NCBI GenBank assembly: GCA_020744225.1
Contig: JAGMWG010000026.1
Location: forward strand, 186,001 to 250,000
Source: Paraphoma chrysanthemicola
Taxonomy: Eukaryota > Ascomycota > Dothideomycetes > Pleosporales > Phaeosphaeriaceae
Length of the DNA stretch: 64,000 nucleotides
Direction of reading: 5' to 3'
Part shown: one piece after another, positions 34,011-45,532 of the stretch
How the letters are laid out: each line of letters starts with the position of its first letter
Numbering within the stretch: position 1 is the first letter of the stretch
Notes under the pieces: generated by a model
Told to the model about the DNA's origin: nothing
Databases searched by the model: none
The model's input: the letters and a program-made list of their open reading frames with translations, nothing else
Program-made: the position numbers and the translations under genes

Positions 34011-34604
34011 TCTTGTTTTGGCTTGTTCCCAGTTTGCGGAGGGAAGCTGGAAAGAAACTCGCTGAAGCAAACAAGAGCCCGCAATCGCTCCTTGGGCCGT
34101 GCGCCCATGCAACATGACTCCGTTGTGTAACCTTATAGATGCGGAATTCACTGGTGATGGTGAGGTCGACGATCAAGTGCATGAAAAGGCTGGATAGGTC
34201 ATGCGGCGCCGCAGCAATGACAGCCGCCTTTTCGCGACTGTGAGAGATGCCGAATGATGGACGGGAAGTGAGTGAGTGAGGAAGTCATGGCGCAACAGAT
34301 AATTGCAATAAGACTGCCTGCTGCATACCCTCAAGCACTGTCAGATTTGTCAGCCTGGTCTTCTTGTGATAGTCCAGATTGCTCCAGCCAGTGTGCGGGC
34401 GCGAGGTTAGAACGCTATCAGTGAGGTAACCAGTCATGATCAGCTTGCCATGACGATCAAAGCCGCCGTCCAGGAGTTTGACGCCTTAGAAATCGTGCCT
34501 AGAGGCGACTGGCTCGTGTGTGAACAGGCTGCGCTGGCAGCTGCTCAGAGAAGGGCCTTGCCATTGTCGGGCATGTGGTCGAGTTTGGAGGCCTCAGGCT
34601 AGTG

Positions 34605-34650
34605 GACACCAGGTACTGGTCTGACACCAGGTACTGGTCTGGCACCAGAC
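34605..34650. repeat. 18-bp tandem repeat, about 2.5 copies
   Basis: The unit gacaccaggtactggtct occurs twice exactly (34605-34640) and once in part (ggcaccagac). The GGTACC-like palindrome inside each unit is noted. No coding role is evident. Confidence 0.8.
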
Positions 34651-35714
34651 ATACGCCTGGAAGGTAGGCTGCAAAATGAGATTCGAGCGCGCGCTGCGAG
34701 TAGTATCACCCGACCTTCTCCAATGCATTGTCTTGCCGAGCTTTGGCAGCACATCGATCAAGCCGACGTTGCGCCTCAAAGGTGGAGACACCCTCTACGC
34801 GAGGCAGCGAAACAGGATCGAATCGGTCTATTTGACTCCCGTTGCGATGAGTTCATGGCATGTAAGACGGACGCGCGCTGGTGTTCGCCACACTACCTGG
34901 CAGGACTTTGTCTGCCCACCTCCGAATGACTTGCCCCCAGCCACTGCGACATTCTCGCGATGGTATTGACGTTGACGCCTCGTGCTCAGGATGCAACAGC
35001 TTCCTGCCTTGTCGTTTTGAGCGGGCTGCCAGTCTTGTCGGATGGCCATTCTTGAGAGCCGACATGTCAAGACCAGGCTGGGCAATATTCGTCTCCATCG
35101 CACCTTGACGGGCAGACGGCATCCAGTCGGCAGACGCTGGGCGGGCTCGGTGCACGCAAGGTACTCGCGGGCGGGGCATCGAAGGAGGCGACGGTGGTCG
35201 GGCCTGAACGAGGTCGGAAAACGAGGGGAGAGCAAGGCTGTCGCACTCGAGCAGACGGCAATTGGCAGTGGTACAGCGTATTCTCAGATAGTTCGTATCT
35301 TTAGCTGCACTGTGATGAAGAATTGTTCCAGCACGGTGTGTAGCAGCTAGAGTTTTGGACTGCGGGGTGGTGCGCAGTCGAGTCCATGGGCCCAAAACCC
35401 GGGTGCGACTGATCGAACGCGCCGGACGTGCACGGAGGTTCCGCAACTCCGACGCGGCTGTTGGTCGCGTGTTAGGGCGGTATGTCGCAGCACCGCACTG
35501 GGAGGCCTCGAAGAGAACCATGTGTTGGCTGTCTTGCATTGCGTCAAAGTCCGTGTTGTGCCGATCTGAACATGTTGGTGTTGATGACTGTGCGGAAAAT
35601 CGGGTAAAGCCTCTGTGAGGCCATTGTCCTGACCGAGCGCACCAGAATAGTTTTTCAAGGACAATGGGTATACTGAACACTAGGAATCTATGCGAGTAAG
35701 ATAGCAGGAGGTTG

Positions 35715-36029
35715 CGATGCGATGCGTGTGTCCGCCCATATGTGCCGAGATGCTTGTGCGAGGACGACGGCGAGCCCGAGCTACTCCGAACAGCTCTCGA
35801 AAAGTTGCTGGTCTTGCCGTCCGATTTCTTGCAAATGGCTGTCCGAACAGACCCGCGCATGACGCAGGAATGAATCAGTCGCACGCTTGAGCAGCCCGGC
35901 TTCGATGGCGCGAGGACTCATGAAGGCCGAGGGTGCATGGACGATTCTCCACCCTTCGGCACCTTCAGCGTCGCCAGCATGTATTCACTTTCGGCAACGA
36001 TCCCTCACCTCAGTCTTGTAGTGTGGTGC
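35715..36029 (+). pseudogene. Decayed coding fragment with one nonsense codon
   Basis: A plus-strand frame reads CLCEDDGEPELLRTALEKLL, then DFLQMAVRTDPRMTQE, TGA (35871-35873), and continues SRTLEQPGFDGARTHEGRGC. The helical acidic core and coherence across the stop suggest a former exon. It lies within the long Ser/Arg-rich minus ORF at 34853-35884, which I consider mainly a shadow. No family was recognised. Confidence 0.33.
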
Positions 36030-36404
36030 TGCGTGGGTACTTCGAGGGAATTGTATCGGCACTTTGAGCGTACATTCCTCTCACCCGCTTGGAGTTGCCG
36101 CTAGACGCATCCATGGGTCTCCTATATCTTACTCCGACAAGGTCACGAGGTTTCTGCCTCCTCGTGACGTCGGCGCGCTTGCGGTAGACTTTACCAGAGC
36201 TTCCTAAGTCTACTAAACCTCAGCAACACCAAGGTAAATGTCAGACTTCACGCCTCAAGCTGCATCGCATTCAGTCTGAAATATCGTACGCTACAATCAT
36301 CGATACATTCGCAGTCGTAGTAGCAGACATCAAGGCTTGCATCGTCCGCTTCGGTGCTGTAGTCGGGTCAGCGAGCAGCATGCGAGTACCGCCGAAGGTG
36401 TCCA

Positions 36405-37049
36405 ATGCAGCTATCAGACTTGTCAGACTGCGTGTATAAGTTCTGGCAGGCCGTCCACGGAGCAAGCGAGTCGAATGGATACCGGAGGATACATCAGATC
36501 CGCAAGGCTCGAAAGACCCGGCTTACACGACAGACCACATCATCACCCATTTTGCGCCCACTTCAGACCAATACTGCTGGTACGACGCAGGTGACATGAA
36601 TGCGCCTGGAGCGCGACCGGCTGCAATTACGTCGTGCTAGTATGCACTTGTTCCATTGTGCCTGAGCGAGCACTGGGTGCTTTCGCGGTTCGATTTCATG
36701 TTCCTTGCAGACTAAAATTCACATTGTGCGGTCGGATGGGGAGATGTGTTATGATATCATGTCTATAGCTCTAGCGGTCTATTGAGATTACATGTTGAGG
36801 ACTGCAGCCATACACGCCACCTTCGTGCGTCCCTTCACCAACCCATGCACATGCTCATCATCCTGTGGCGGTCCATTTCAAGTGATGCGCCGCTTATCTC
36901 AAGATACGCTCAAATCAGGCTCCAGGATCTACATTCAGCTGATCCATGAGACCTTCTTTCAAGCTCTAGTTGCGAGCCTTAACGGGGCGAAATTGCGACC
37001 TTTACTCGCGATGAAGCGACACTTACACATTCTGTTTCGCGTCTCATGA
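36405..37049 (+). pseudogene. Decayed coding sequence, 214 codons with three TGA
   Basis: One plus-strand frame is coherent from 36405 to TGA 37047-37049 with internal TGA at 36597, 36663 and 36783. Segments include DLSDCVYKFWQAVHGASESN, TKIHIVRSDGEMCYDIMSIA and IQLIHETFFQALVASLNGAK. All internal stops are one C-to-T step from Arg CGA. No domain was identified. Confidence 0.35.
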
Positions 37050-37154
37050 AATCCCACGCCGTGTCTGCGCGTCTTTTGTTGGTAGACGAGAATATACCTC
37101 CTCACCAAACCTTGATTTAGGCATTCATAGTACCTCGTCATGGCTACACCATTA

Positions 37155-37366
37155 TCACTTGAGCTTCAAGCGCTTGCGTCGATGTGAATCGTCTCCCTCG
37201 GATAGCACATCATCGCCAGGTTGCTCGGGCTCTAGCTGTTCCCACACCGGAAGTCCAAGACCTTCGACTTTGAACGGGCGCGAGGTACTGGGGCCGTCCG
37301 GGGGTGGCGGCGGGTCCGAGTTGGCCACCGTACTGGACATGGCTCGCTTGCGATGGCGCCAGCCTT
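37155..37366 (-). CDS. Probable 3'-terminal exon of a nuclear protein
   Basis: A minus-strand frame opens after an acceptor-like CCCTAG (37367-37372) and ends at TGA 37155. It encodes basic GWRHRKR, a Pro-rich and acidic middle (NSDPPPPPDGPSTSRPFKVE, EQPGDDVLSEGDDS) and a C-terminal basic cluster (HRRKRLKLK) that looks like a nuclear localisation signal. An internal ATG at 37340 would also allow a 61-residue small ORF. Upstream exons could not be followed. Confidence 0.38.
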
Positions 37367-37497
37367 GTGACTAGGGTCCGAAAGCCTGGAGTAGCACAGG
37401 GACGTTTCGCGGGGCGTGGGTGTTGTGTGGTGGCGCGTGGTCCCGTGATGTTGCTTACTAAGGCGACCCGGCATCACTTCGGCACACCCCAGACTTC

Positions 37498-38040
37498 GTG
37501 GTGGTTCGTGCCCCGGATACGCGCACCGCACTCACCACCAGCCGCCGGGGCACCCGCGACGAGCATCATGGCACAAGTGCCTGGCGACGCCAACCACGGC
37601 GAGTCGCCCGCTATCCCTGGCACGTGTCGCCTCAGACTCCGCTCCCAAAACCACCGCACATCTACCAGCACCGCCTTGCGCTCCACGCCGAAGAGTTGCT
37701 GCGGCGGCTCGAAGTGGTCGTCGCCCAGCAGCACGTGCGCATACAGCTCTACGGCGGCGACAGCGTCGAGTGGCCGCTTGGCAAGACTCCCGTCGAGAGG
37801 GTCCAGCAGCTCAGCGCCGACGACCGCAGCACGTGAGAGTGTGTCTATCGATGGGAGCGCGAGAGCCCTACCACGCCACCTTCGCTCCGACACACGCCGA
37901 GTACTACCCACGAGGCCACGCCGCCTACACCGGACGAGCAACGCCCCCCTGCACCGGACAAGGCGCTCGGCTCCCGCAAGCGCCAAATCGACCACCAGGC
38001 TTCCAAGTCCGTGGCCAGTCGCCGACGGCTGAGCCCGTAG
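37498..38040 (+). pseudogene. Decayed coding sequence with a single TGA
   Basis: A plus-strand frame of about 180 codons ends at TAG 38038-38040 with one TGA at 37834-37836. Before it: HRLALHAEELLRRLEVVVAQ and HVRIQLYGGDSVEWPLGKTP. After it: CVYRWERESPTTPPSLRHTP, a Thr/Pro-rich spacer and a basic tail (GSRKRQIDHQASKSVASRRR) like a nuclear localisation signal. The opposite-strand ORF at 37474-37995 is open too but less protein-like. No family was recognised; the start was not located. Confidence 0.45.
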
Positions 38041-38186
38041 AAGTGGTTAGATCCATAGCGCGTTGTACACAGCACGTTTCCCACGCCGCACATCAGTAGC
38101 TTCGTCGGGAGATGCATGGGGAGGTACGTACCTGGTTCAAAGTCGTCACTGGAGGCGTGCTCACCGCGACAGTATGAGGCTTCCCG

Positions 38187-38597
38187 TTGCCTGGAATCAC
38201 GCGCCTTCTCGAACAAGTCGCTTTCTGCACCCACCCGGATATAAGATCGCGGCGAGGAGTGAACGCCACGGGTCACACTTTGGTACAAACCATGCTGGCG
38301 GCGCGCAGCCCAACCACGGAACGCAACATTGCCCTGGCAGCTGCCATACGACTTTCGCCATCCGCTAGAGCAATGTTTCAGGGTATGGATACTCCAATAT
38401 GAAACATTCTCGACTTCCGCTTGAGCATTGTCCCAGACCATGTGTGGTCACTGCTCAAGCCATTTGTGGTTGCCCATTCCCTCCACCAACACCATGGCCA
38501 TGTCGACGTTGTGCATGTACCCTTTCCAGTCCACTGGTTCGCGTTGTCTGTTTGGAGTTCTTGGAAGCGAGCTCTGCGACTCTCGTATGACAATCCG
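38187..38597 (+). pseudogene. Decayed gene exon, possibly C48 (Ulp1)-protease-like
   Basis: A plus-strand frame of 137 codons with one TGA (38400-38402) ends exactly at a donor (AATCCG^GTATGG). A 53-bp intron (38598-38650, branch TGCTAAC, acceptor GTCTAG) follows. The segment VVHVPFPVHWFALSVWSSWK, then RLSYDNP, resembles the His-Trp and the later Asp of Ulp1-type cysteine proteases, where the pattern is hydrophobic-P-x-x-HW, a strand, then YDS or YDN. The expected downstream Gln and Cys were not found. After the intron the best frame (ILSQLYSSKPPVAPAPYSDG) is out of phase, implying another lesion. The family assignment is tentative. Confidence 0.38.
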
Positions 38598-38853
38598 GTA
38601 TGGCTTGCTTCCCTCTCGTAATCCGTGTAATATTGCTAACTGGCGTCTAGCATTCCACCGTAACCATCCATTCATCCTATCGCAGCTCTACTCGAGCAAA
38701 CCACCCGTAGCCCCGGCCCCATACTCAGATGGCGTCGTTGTGTCAATGAGGCGTTATCAGGTTCACCGAATCCATCCTTGGTGACCACCTTGTCTGTGTG
38801 CAGCCGACGTGAGGTAGCAGACCATATTCTCTACAACTACGGGGCGGACGTAT

Positions 38854-39100
38854 GTGGAAAGAGCTATGAGGAACAGCCCGGATAGCTGGAACACTCGCCT
38901 TGGCCCTATACCGCGACTTACCATTGCACCAACACGCGACAGGCTATCAAACTTCCTGCAACCATTCATCACCACGCACTCGCTGCCACGAGAGCACCAT
39001 ATGCTGCATCATGTCCTGCATCATCGTCAAGCCATCGAGCACCCAGTAACCCACGACCGCCACCCTGTACCGTCTAGCCATCGAGGCCTGACACCTGCCT
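38854..39100 (+). pseudogene. Fragment resembling the gene at 38187
   Basis: The frame MERAMRNSPDSWNTRLGPIP, then RDRLSNFLQPFITTHSLPRE, resembles the upstream neighbour, which reads PDHVWSLLKPFVVAHSLHQH. Both share a Leu-Leu-(Lys/Gln)-Pro-Phe-(Val/Ile)-x-x-His-Ser-Leu pattern followed by His-rich residues. This suggests tandem duplication and loss. It lacks the His-Trp region. Confidence 0.3.
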
Positions 39101-40084
39101 CCCACCCACCATGCTGCGACATATCGTCTTCCCGCGGCTGATTACCACCGGCACGCGCCGTCCATATCGTGGAGTCGCAACCTGCTCTCACCACCGATGC
39201 AACAAGTCGTCGAATTTCTGCGACCGATCACCACCACCACCACGCAGCGCCGTCCGTCTTGTAAGGCCCATCTCTTGCCGCCCACTGCGCACGATCAGAC
39301 AGGTAATACCCCAACCCCTGCGCATCGCGCTGAAGACTGCCCCTCTGCCGCCTAGACCCAATCTTAAGGTCGTTCGCGGGTGCAACGCTCTTCAAAGTCC
39401 ACTCACGCTTCCGCGCCGGCCGCCAACTGCCCACACGCGCTGCGCAAGGCATCACAATCGCACAAAATAATCCAGACGGCGCTTTGCCGCTGGCGTGTAC
39501 AACGACACCAAAGAGCATGAGAGCACCACCTTCCGCTACCGCCCTGGTAGCACCACTAGCCAACGTTTACCACTGCGTCCACGTACGCAAGACCAAGGAA
39601 ATTAGATTTCGACTGGGGTAGTGGATTGCGCAGGAGCAGAGTCGTGTGTATATGCCTCCTCTTCAAGCATGCTAGCCGACGCGCTTCTGTGTGGGCGCAA
39701 CAGCATCGTCGCAATGGCTTAAGTGACTTGTGCCACCGCAAGCTGAGCACGACAAAGTCGTCGTCCCGGCACACGTTAGGTCTGACCGCCAAGCAAGATG
39801 GACGAGGTGTGATTGGCAAGAGCATGGCGCAAAACATTGCTCACAGTTTCCCTCCAGCGACCCAACGCCGACCTCGATGATGCGTATCACGAATTGCAGG
39901 AAGTGTTGGTATTTGATTATTTGTATGTCTTGTTCAGTGCGTCACGGCTTCATCCAACAGCACGTCTTGTACTCCAACTCCATCTGTGTTCGATCGTAGT
40001 GGAGAAGTCCCCGACGACCAAAAAAATTCATCGGCATCGCGCGGTCTGGATACAATCGAACAACCAAAGTAGCGGTTGTGATTA

Positions 40085-40539
40085 GTGCTGTCGATGGGTG
40101 GGCGCGCATGGCATCGCAAAAGCTCCTTGTGGCGTGTGTGTAAACCTGCGTCAGATATGCTGATCTTGGGCAAACTTGTCGTAAACATCTCGATTGTAGG
40201 CACAGCGCCAATCACCGAGCAGTCCTGGCCCTTGGTCGCCTACCATGCATATCTGAGTGCCTCAAAACCGCCAAGACCGTCTCGATTTGGATGAGCACCA
40301 TCTGGACGGTGCGTCTAGCCGCATCAATAGGATAGTGCGGAAGCAATGCGACACCAGCCGACTAATGCCGCTTGAACCACACGTCTTCACCCCGCCTTTT
40401 AGCATGTCGATTAAGAACATTGAGATTTGACAAAGCCCTTGTCGGCTCCATCACCACCCTCTGACGGTGGAGAGGCCGACCTTCGCCACATGATCATTGA
40501 ATTTGCCACATTTGGGTCTGGCCAGGCGAATGCTGAGAT
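40085..40539 (+). pseudogene. Exon-like frame with seven nonsense codons, ending at a donor
   Basis: The frame begins around 40140 (LVVNISIVGTAPITEQSWPL, VAYHAYLSASKPPRPSRFG). It then contains seven stops in about 55 codons and recovers as GGEADLRHMIIEFATFGSGQ before a donor GAGAT^GTGAGTGCC at 40539/40540. Every stop is one C-to-T change from Arg or Gln. This is the most heavily hit locus in the window. The family is unknown. Confidence 0.35.
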
Positions 40540-41013
40540 GTGAGTGCCTCCATCTCAGTCCTTTGATGGATTTGACACGGTCGTCCGAGTCGTTCATCAC
40601 CAAACCCGACCGTGCGAAAATTCTCCCTGGCTACCTGCTCGTCGTTCTCGGATCAACGCCTCGAGGGTTTCAACTGAGGGTTGTTCGGCAGGCGGCCATC
40701 TGTTGCCAACGACCGGCTGACAATTGACCTGTCCATGAGCCCCTTCGCCCACATTACTGTAGTTCACCGCGCATCTTCTCGCCACCACCCTCCGACTGGT
40801 CCATACTGATATGGTCATGTGCATCCGCTGGCGACATCAGCGAAGTCTCTAGAAGTCGCCGCCGTGCTTTCAAGTCTTGCGGTTGCCAAGGATGTAGGAC
40901 TTTGGTAAGGAGCATTTACGACAGTCTCCGCTCCGCATGTAGCAGTCATGTCACGCAGCTTGAGGTGACATCTGATTACACCGGTACCATGTCTTTAAGC
41001 GAACTTTTCGTGA

Positions 41014-41874
41014 ATGCCAGGCGATTTCTTGTCTGCGCCCGCGTACACCATGGGGTCGCCCCAACCAAACCGCGACTTGCACGCATCTCGAGTCGCTACG
41101 CACATGTCGGTGACAGCATCCCGTTTGCCCTTGGCATGCACTACCCGGTGTCGAGCCCAGGGTTGGTTGGGCATACTTTGCGAAAAAAAAGATCAGTTCG
41201 AAGCTGGCTGAATTCTACTTTTTTCAAAAACTTTTAAGTGCCACCTGGCGCGATCTTACATCTACGACCCACAAAGATCCGGTGAACTCAGTTGGCAGTG
41301 CGATGCTTCGACATTTCAAGTTCCACCAAAAAACCGTCCGTCTGCCGACGGGCTTCCGCGCCTCAAATGGTCAGGCGAGGGAATACGCCTTCACCACTGC
41401 GTGCTGCAGACTGCATTAAGCATACATTACATTGTCTGGAGCCAGAAGGTCTGAGACAGCTGGTCGTCATGCGGAGCCTGTTGCCACCAAGCGAATTATA
41501 CTCATGTCGTCCATAAGCACCGCACCGGATTCTATAGACACAGCCCCACATCCATAGGACCCGCAGACTCCTTCTTCTTTGAAGATGCCCCTTTTCCCAG
41601 GAGCCGCTTCCGCTCGTTCAAATTCTTCACGACCTCGGTGGTTACAAAAACTCATAATCAACACGTGCGACAAGCATTTTCCGACACGCTGGGAAGTGCT
41701 GGAGCCCCCGCATCCTTGGCCAGCGACGACGCAAAATATGAAGCCTCGTTCCCTACGAAGTCTCCGACAAGCGCATGGGACTTCGAAATGACAAAGACGG
41801 AAAAACCGAGTCAACTGTGTTCGCAACATCTTTATAAGGATTTGCGCGGAGCTATCAAGCCATGGAGTTGTCAG
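41014..41874 (+). pseudogene. Long decayed exon with two TGA, ending at a consensus donor
   Basis: A single plus-strand frame of 287 codons contains TGA at 41209-41211 and 41452-41454 and ends at CAG^GTAACA (41874/41875). It reads smoothly throughout: FKCHLARSYIYDPQRSGELS, WQCDASTFQVPPKNRPSADG, LHHCVLQTALSIHYIVWSQK, HVVHKHRTGFYRHSPTSIGP, EMTKTEKPSQLCSQHLYKDL. Both stops fit CGA-to-TGA. The alternative frame at 40902-41237 is less convincing. I do not recognise the family, but a real former gene is likely. Confidence 0.45.
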
Positions 41875-42546
41875 GTAACATTTAGAGCTCCGGAGTGACT
41901 GGCGTTCCTGCTTTATCGTGGAGTCTCAGCCAGGACATCTCTCCTTCTCGTGTCCACGCTAGCGAGAAACGCATGGATCTTCGCTAATGCTACACCACGT
42001 CTCATTCTTCTCCACGGTGATCAGTGCCTTAGACTTGCTCGGTGAGGAGTCCGCCGACGGCAATGGCATCATGTGCAAAGCCTCTGCTTCTCGACCCTGG
42101 TGCATGCGCCAATGATGCAACGCATACCCGCCCAGGTTGCTCAAGAACTTATGGAGCTAATCACGGTCTTGTCATGTCAGAAAAGGGTTGAGTACACCAC
42201 CAAAGCCAGAGGGGCCGGTCGACGTGGGCTATTGCGCCAGCTGGTCACTGCCGGTCCTGGTATTGGTTGAGCATGACGGCCGATGTAAAAAGTCCATACA
42301 TTGTCATTGAACATGCCGCCGAGACCGGAGCCTCAAACAATGTACTCTCGGCCTCCTTCACCCATTCGTAGTTCTTCGAGATTACCGTTACTGTTACCTA
42401 TAAGATTCGGGCCATCTTGCTGTCATTTGGATACGACGAATAAATGCATGCCAACAGCGTCAATCTTCTAGACCTTTTCCAGCAAGAATGAACCTATTAG
42501 TGTACACGTCTGTGCCGGCTCTTGCTGAGTATGTTGGATTGAAGGA

Positions 42547-43002
42547 GTGGTCTTGATCGGGTCGTGCTCGATAGAAGCACCAGATCGTTTCAAAGAATCG
42601 TTGGGGACAGCTAGGCATCCGTTGAAAGTACATAACCACTCAGTACCTTCGCGCGAATGGCTTAAACAAGGTGGTCGGTACCAATGGTCGTTTGCGCCAC
42701 TCAAGATGCCAACAAACCCACACCAGGGTCCGCGCCACCACGCATCGGAAAGTAGCAGCCGACCAACCTGCGATCCCGTGTACATAATCAAGGGCCACGC
42801 GTTGCTCTTCCATGTGCGCAAGTCGAGCAAGTCCAGGTCACATTCCAAAAGCCACTCTCTGCATCTTTCGAGTCGGCAAGAAGGCGAATGGACTTCTAGA
42901 GTCCACAACGCCAGTCAACTTCTCTCATCTGGCCTTGTTACTCAGTACGCCGCGCCACTTCGTAAGCAGCCTAAACAGAAGCTCAATTGCAGATGTATCT
43001 GA
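42547..43002 (+). pseudogene. Open frame of 151 codons, probable exon remnant
   Basis: The frame reads APDRFKESLGTARHPLKVHN, RYQWSFAPLKMPTNPHQG, CDPVYIIKGHALLFHVRKSS and a Ser/Lys/Arg-rich segment. It extends upstream to about 42295 across two stops. The first codons are not ATG. It lies between two stronger plus-strand relics and may be part of one of them. No domain was identified. Confidence 0.33.
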
Positions 43003-43239
43003 GAGCACGAAGTCGGGCGCATAGGCATCTAATACGGAGTGCTCCATGTTCATTGCACGCCAGCTCAGTACAAGGTTGTGCGTAACCTCTGCCAGCAATG
43101 CAGCGCCACAGCCCCTCCACAGCTCTAGTCATGCTGTAGACTACTCATATGGGCCACACGTTCGGCACACTTCGTCTCCATCCTCACAATTACATTCGAC
43201 ACTTTTCCCATATCCTGTCCTGCGCGTCGGCTGTCTTTA

Positions 43240-44019
43240 GTGATGCAGAGAAGTGGTTTTCACGCACGGAAGGTTAAAGAGCAAACCATCCGATGTTGGA
43301 TGTCCCAATCATGCCCGCTGAAGGCTTTGAGCACGGGCGTTATTTGCGCGTGCTTCTCTCGTTGCTTCCTACCGTCCAAGAGATATGCCAACATAGTCCT
43401 CACCAAGCGGGTGCAAAACCAGCTACTTGTAGCTCTACGACGCTGGCCCGATCTCAAGTCCCTTTTGCCCACTTCCCCTCAATCAAAAACCCACACGACC
43501 GTGACTACCCACTCCAGGTATACTAATCAGCGCATCCGCAGAAAAATTCACTCCGCATGACCGCGCTTGCCCACAGAGGGGATGCCGGATGTGCTATTTT
43601 GTATGAAACGGATACGGAGAGGCGAACAGCCACCGAATGATTCTGAGCTTATTTACTATGGCATGCCGACTTGCGCTGAACATGACGCCTTACAATGACA
43701 ACCCGTATCCCCGCAACCGTCTGCTCAATCAAAACATGTTTTATCTCGTGCCAGAAGCCAACTACTTCATTCCGAGCTTGCTTTCTGCGAGTCACAAATC
43801 TCGAGGTTTAATGTTACGCAGCCCAACATTGAGCCTTTCGCGGCATTGGGTCTGATCAGGAAGCAAATCAAGGGAATAATGTGGCGTTGCCAAATCGCTC
43901 TTGGGCGCGGAATTCCAGATACAGTCGCAGAAAGAAGCCTCCACCGCTCATAGTCGGTCACACCAAAGAGCTCTTCCATATCCTATTCATACTACGTTTC
44001 GTGCTGTCTTTGCGGGAAG
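43240..44019 (+). pseudogene. Decayed coding sequence, 260 codons with three stops
   Basis: ATG at 43243 starts a plus-strand frame to TGA 44020-44022. Internal stops are TGA 43558-43560, TGA 43696-43698 and TAG 43951-43953. Segments: KVKEQTIRCWMSQSCPLKAL, RVQNQLLVALRRWPDLKSLL, IRRGEQPPNDSELIYYGMPT, NVTQPNIEPFAALGLIRKQI, MWRCQIALGRGIPDTVAERS. Coherence after each stop argues for a former gene. There is no recognisable domain. A second ORF at 43293-43526 in another frame is a shadow. Confidence 0.42.
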
Positions 44020-44894
44020 TGACGTCCGAGGCGATGCGCGCGACACCATGTAATCTTTTTGCGCTTGGAACCCCATTGACCATGATCAGAGTCATTGCTA
44101 ACCTGCTGATGTTATAGAGGCAAATCGAGGGAGATGCGCGTGCGTTCGATGCCGTGTTTCATCTGGAATGCCATCATTCAAGATTCAAAAACAATCCGCC
44201 CTCGACACCTAGTGCAGCTGGTTCCACAACTCGCATTCACAGCCACATCACTCCCCTGCACCTGGCTGGCGGATGCGACCGATGGAAAAGAAGCTTTTGG
44301 CTGCATTCATGGGTGACGAAATCTCCCTCGAGGATTCGTCCACAGCCGGAAAATATGTACCACGTTATCATCTGCGCTCAACCTGAACATTAGCGCTAAA
44401 TCTGGTAGTGATTATAGCATTGCACCTTCCCTTCCACCTTGGCTACTACAGCGGTTTGTTTTGGTGATATACTTGATCTTTGATACGCTTCTTCTGTTCT
44501 ACCAAATACTGCGCACCACCTTGCCTCGCAGTCCAACACACTTGTCGCCTTTCGCACCTTGCCATCCTTACTAGATATCGCTTCGTTATCGTGAGTGCCA
44601 GAAGACTTAGTTAGTCCTGTTATCGTTTCAGACTGTAACTCCTAGGTCGATGTCACTCTGCCACCAACGTGAAAGGGTGATGTCGGCCCCAGACCGAGCG
44701 AACGTACAATGTGTGTTTTGCTCTCGGTGAGGTCAAACTACGTGGTTAGATGATACAAATGAAGCCTCAATAAACTAGCGACTCTTCACTATCACTATCA
44801 TCTTGCATCGTTGTCGTCAACGTTCCAAAAGCTCTCTCCGAGGCAAGAGAACCAAGAAGTACATGCTCTTTAACATGATTATGATCCCAACCAC

Positions 44895-45532
44895 ATGCGC
44901 CATGTTGTTACCTGCGAAACTTCGGGACAAGGATGTCTTCAAAAGGGCGGACTGGAAGATACTGTCCTGACAATGAACGATCCTGACAACGATGTGGTGG
45001 AGAGCGAGAAACAACTCCGTCTTGAAACGACCGCACCGAAATACTGGACGGAGATAATTCGCATAGACTGGAGTCTTCAGCTCCATCAGTTGGTACTTCA
45101 CTGCCCTCACAAATTGCCGGAGCTTTTTGAAATGGTAGATAATGATGACGAGCCCCTTAACCTCATCATGAGAGCATTGTGTCAGAGCCTCACTGAACAC
45201 TTCAATACAACAAAGTCATAACTAGACCTTTCCATCTAAAGACGTTTGTCGAGTTCACTGAGCACTGCAGCTACTGCGGAGTCTTAGCAGCTCTTGAATG
45301 GACCCGTTTAGCGTTTCGGCGAGTCTGGCTATACTGCGTAAACTTCAAGTAGATAACGCGTGAGATGTCAACTTCGTGGTTGGAAGACATCGAAGCTCGG
45401 CAAGCTTTTGAAATCGATCGCCTTCCAAGTTCCATGCAGAAAGAGTTGAACGTCACGATCAAAATTAGAGACGTCAGCAAGGCAAGCATTTATCTGTCAC
45501 AGCCACTTGTAGCTGTGAAGAGCATAGTTTAG
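44895..45532 (+). pseudogene. Small gene with one frameshift and one TAG
   Basis: From ATG 44895 an acidic 108-codon frame (VVESEKQLRLETTAPKYWTE, LQLHQLVLHCPHKLPELFEM, DDEPLNLIMRALCQSLTEHF) ends at TAA 45219-45221. About 10 bases later a second frame continues coherently (HLKTFVEFTEHCSYCGVLAA, then TAG 45350-45352, then MSTSWLEDIEARQAFEIDRL and KELNVTIKIRDVSKASIYLS) to TAG 45530-45532. One indel would restore a protein of about 210 residues. The open antisense ORF 44817-45200 is codon-aligned and therefore a shadow. The first half alone could still be expressed. Confidence 0.42.

Noticed and set aside
34853..35884. 343-codon minus-strand ORF
   Set aside because: Starts at GTG, is Ser/Arg/Thr-rich throughout, has no domain, and overlaps a more protein-like plus-strand frame at 35715-36029.
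37304..38032. 242-codon plus ORF and 173-codon minus ORF over the same DNA
   Set aside because: Both are GC-driven shadows; the frame at 37498-38040 has helical and nuclear-localisation-like content and fits better.
44817..45200. 127-codon minus ORF
   Set aside because: Codon-aligned antisense of the acidic plus-strand frame from 44895; hydrophobic composition is the mirror of the charged sense strand.
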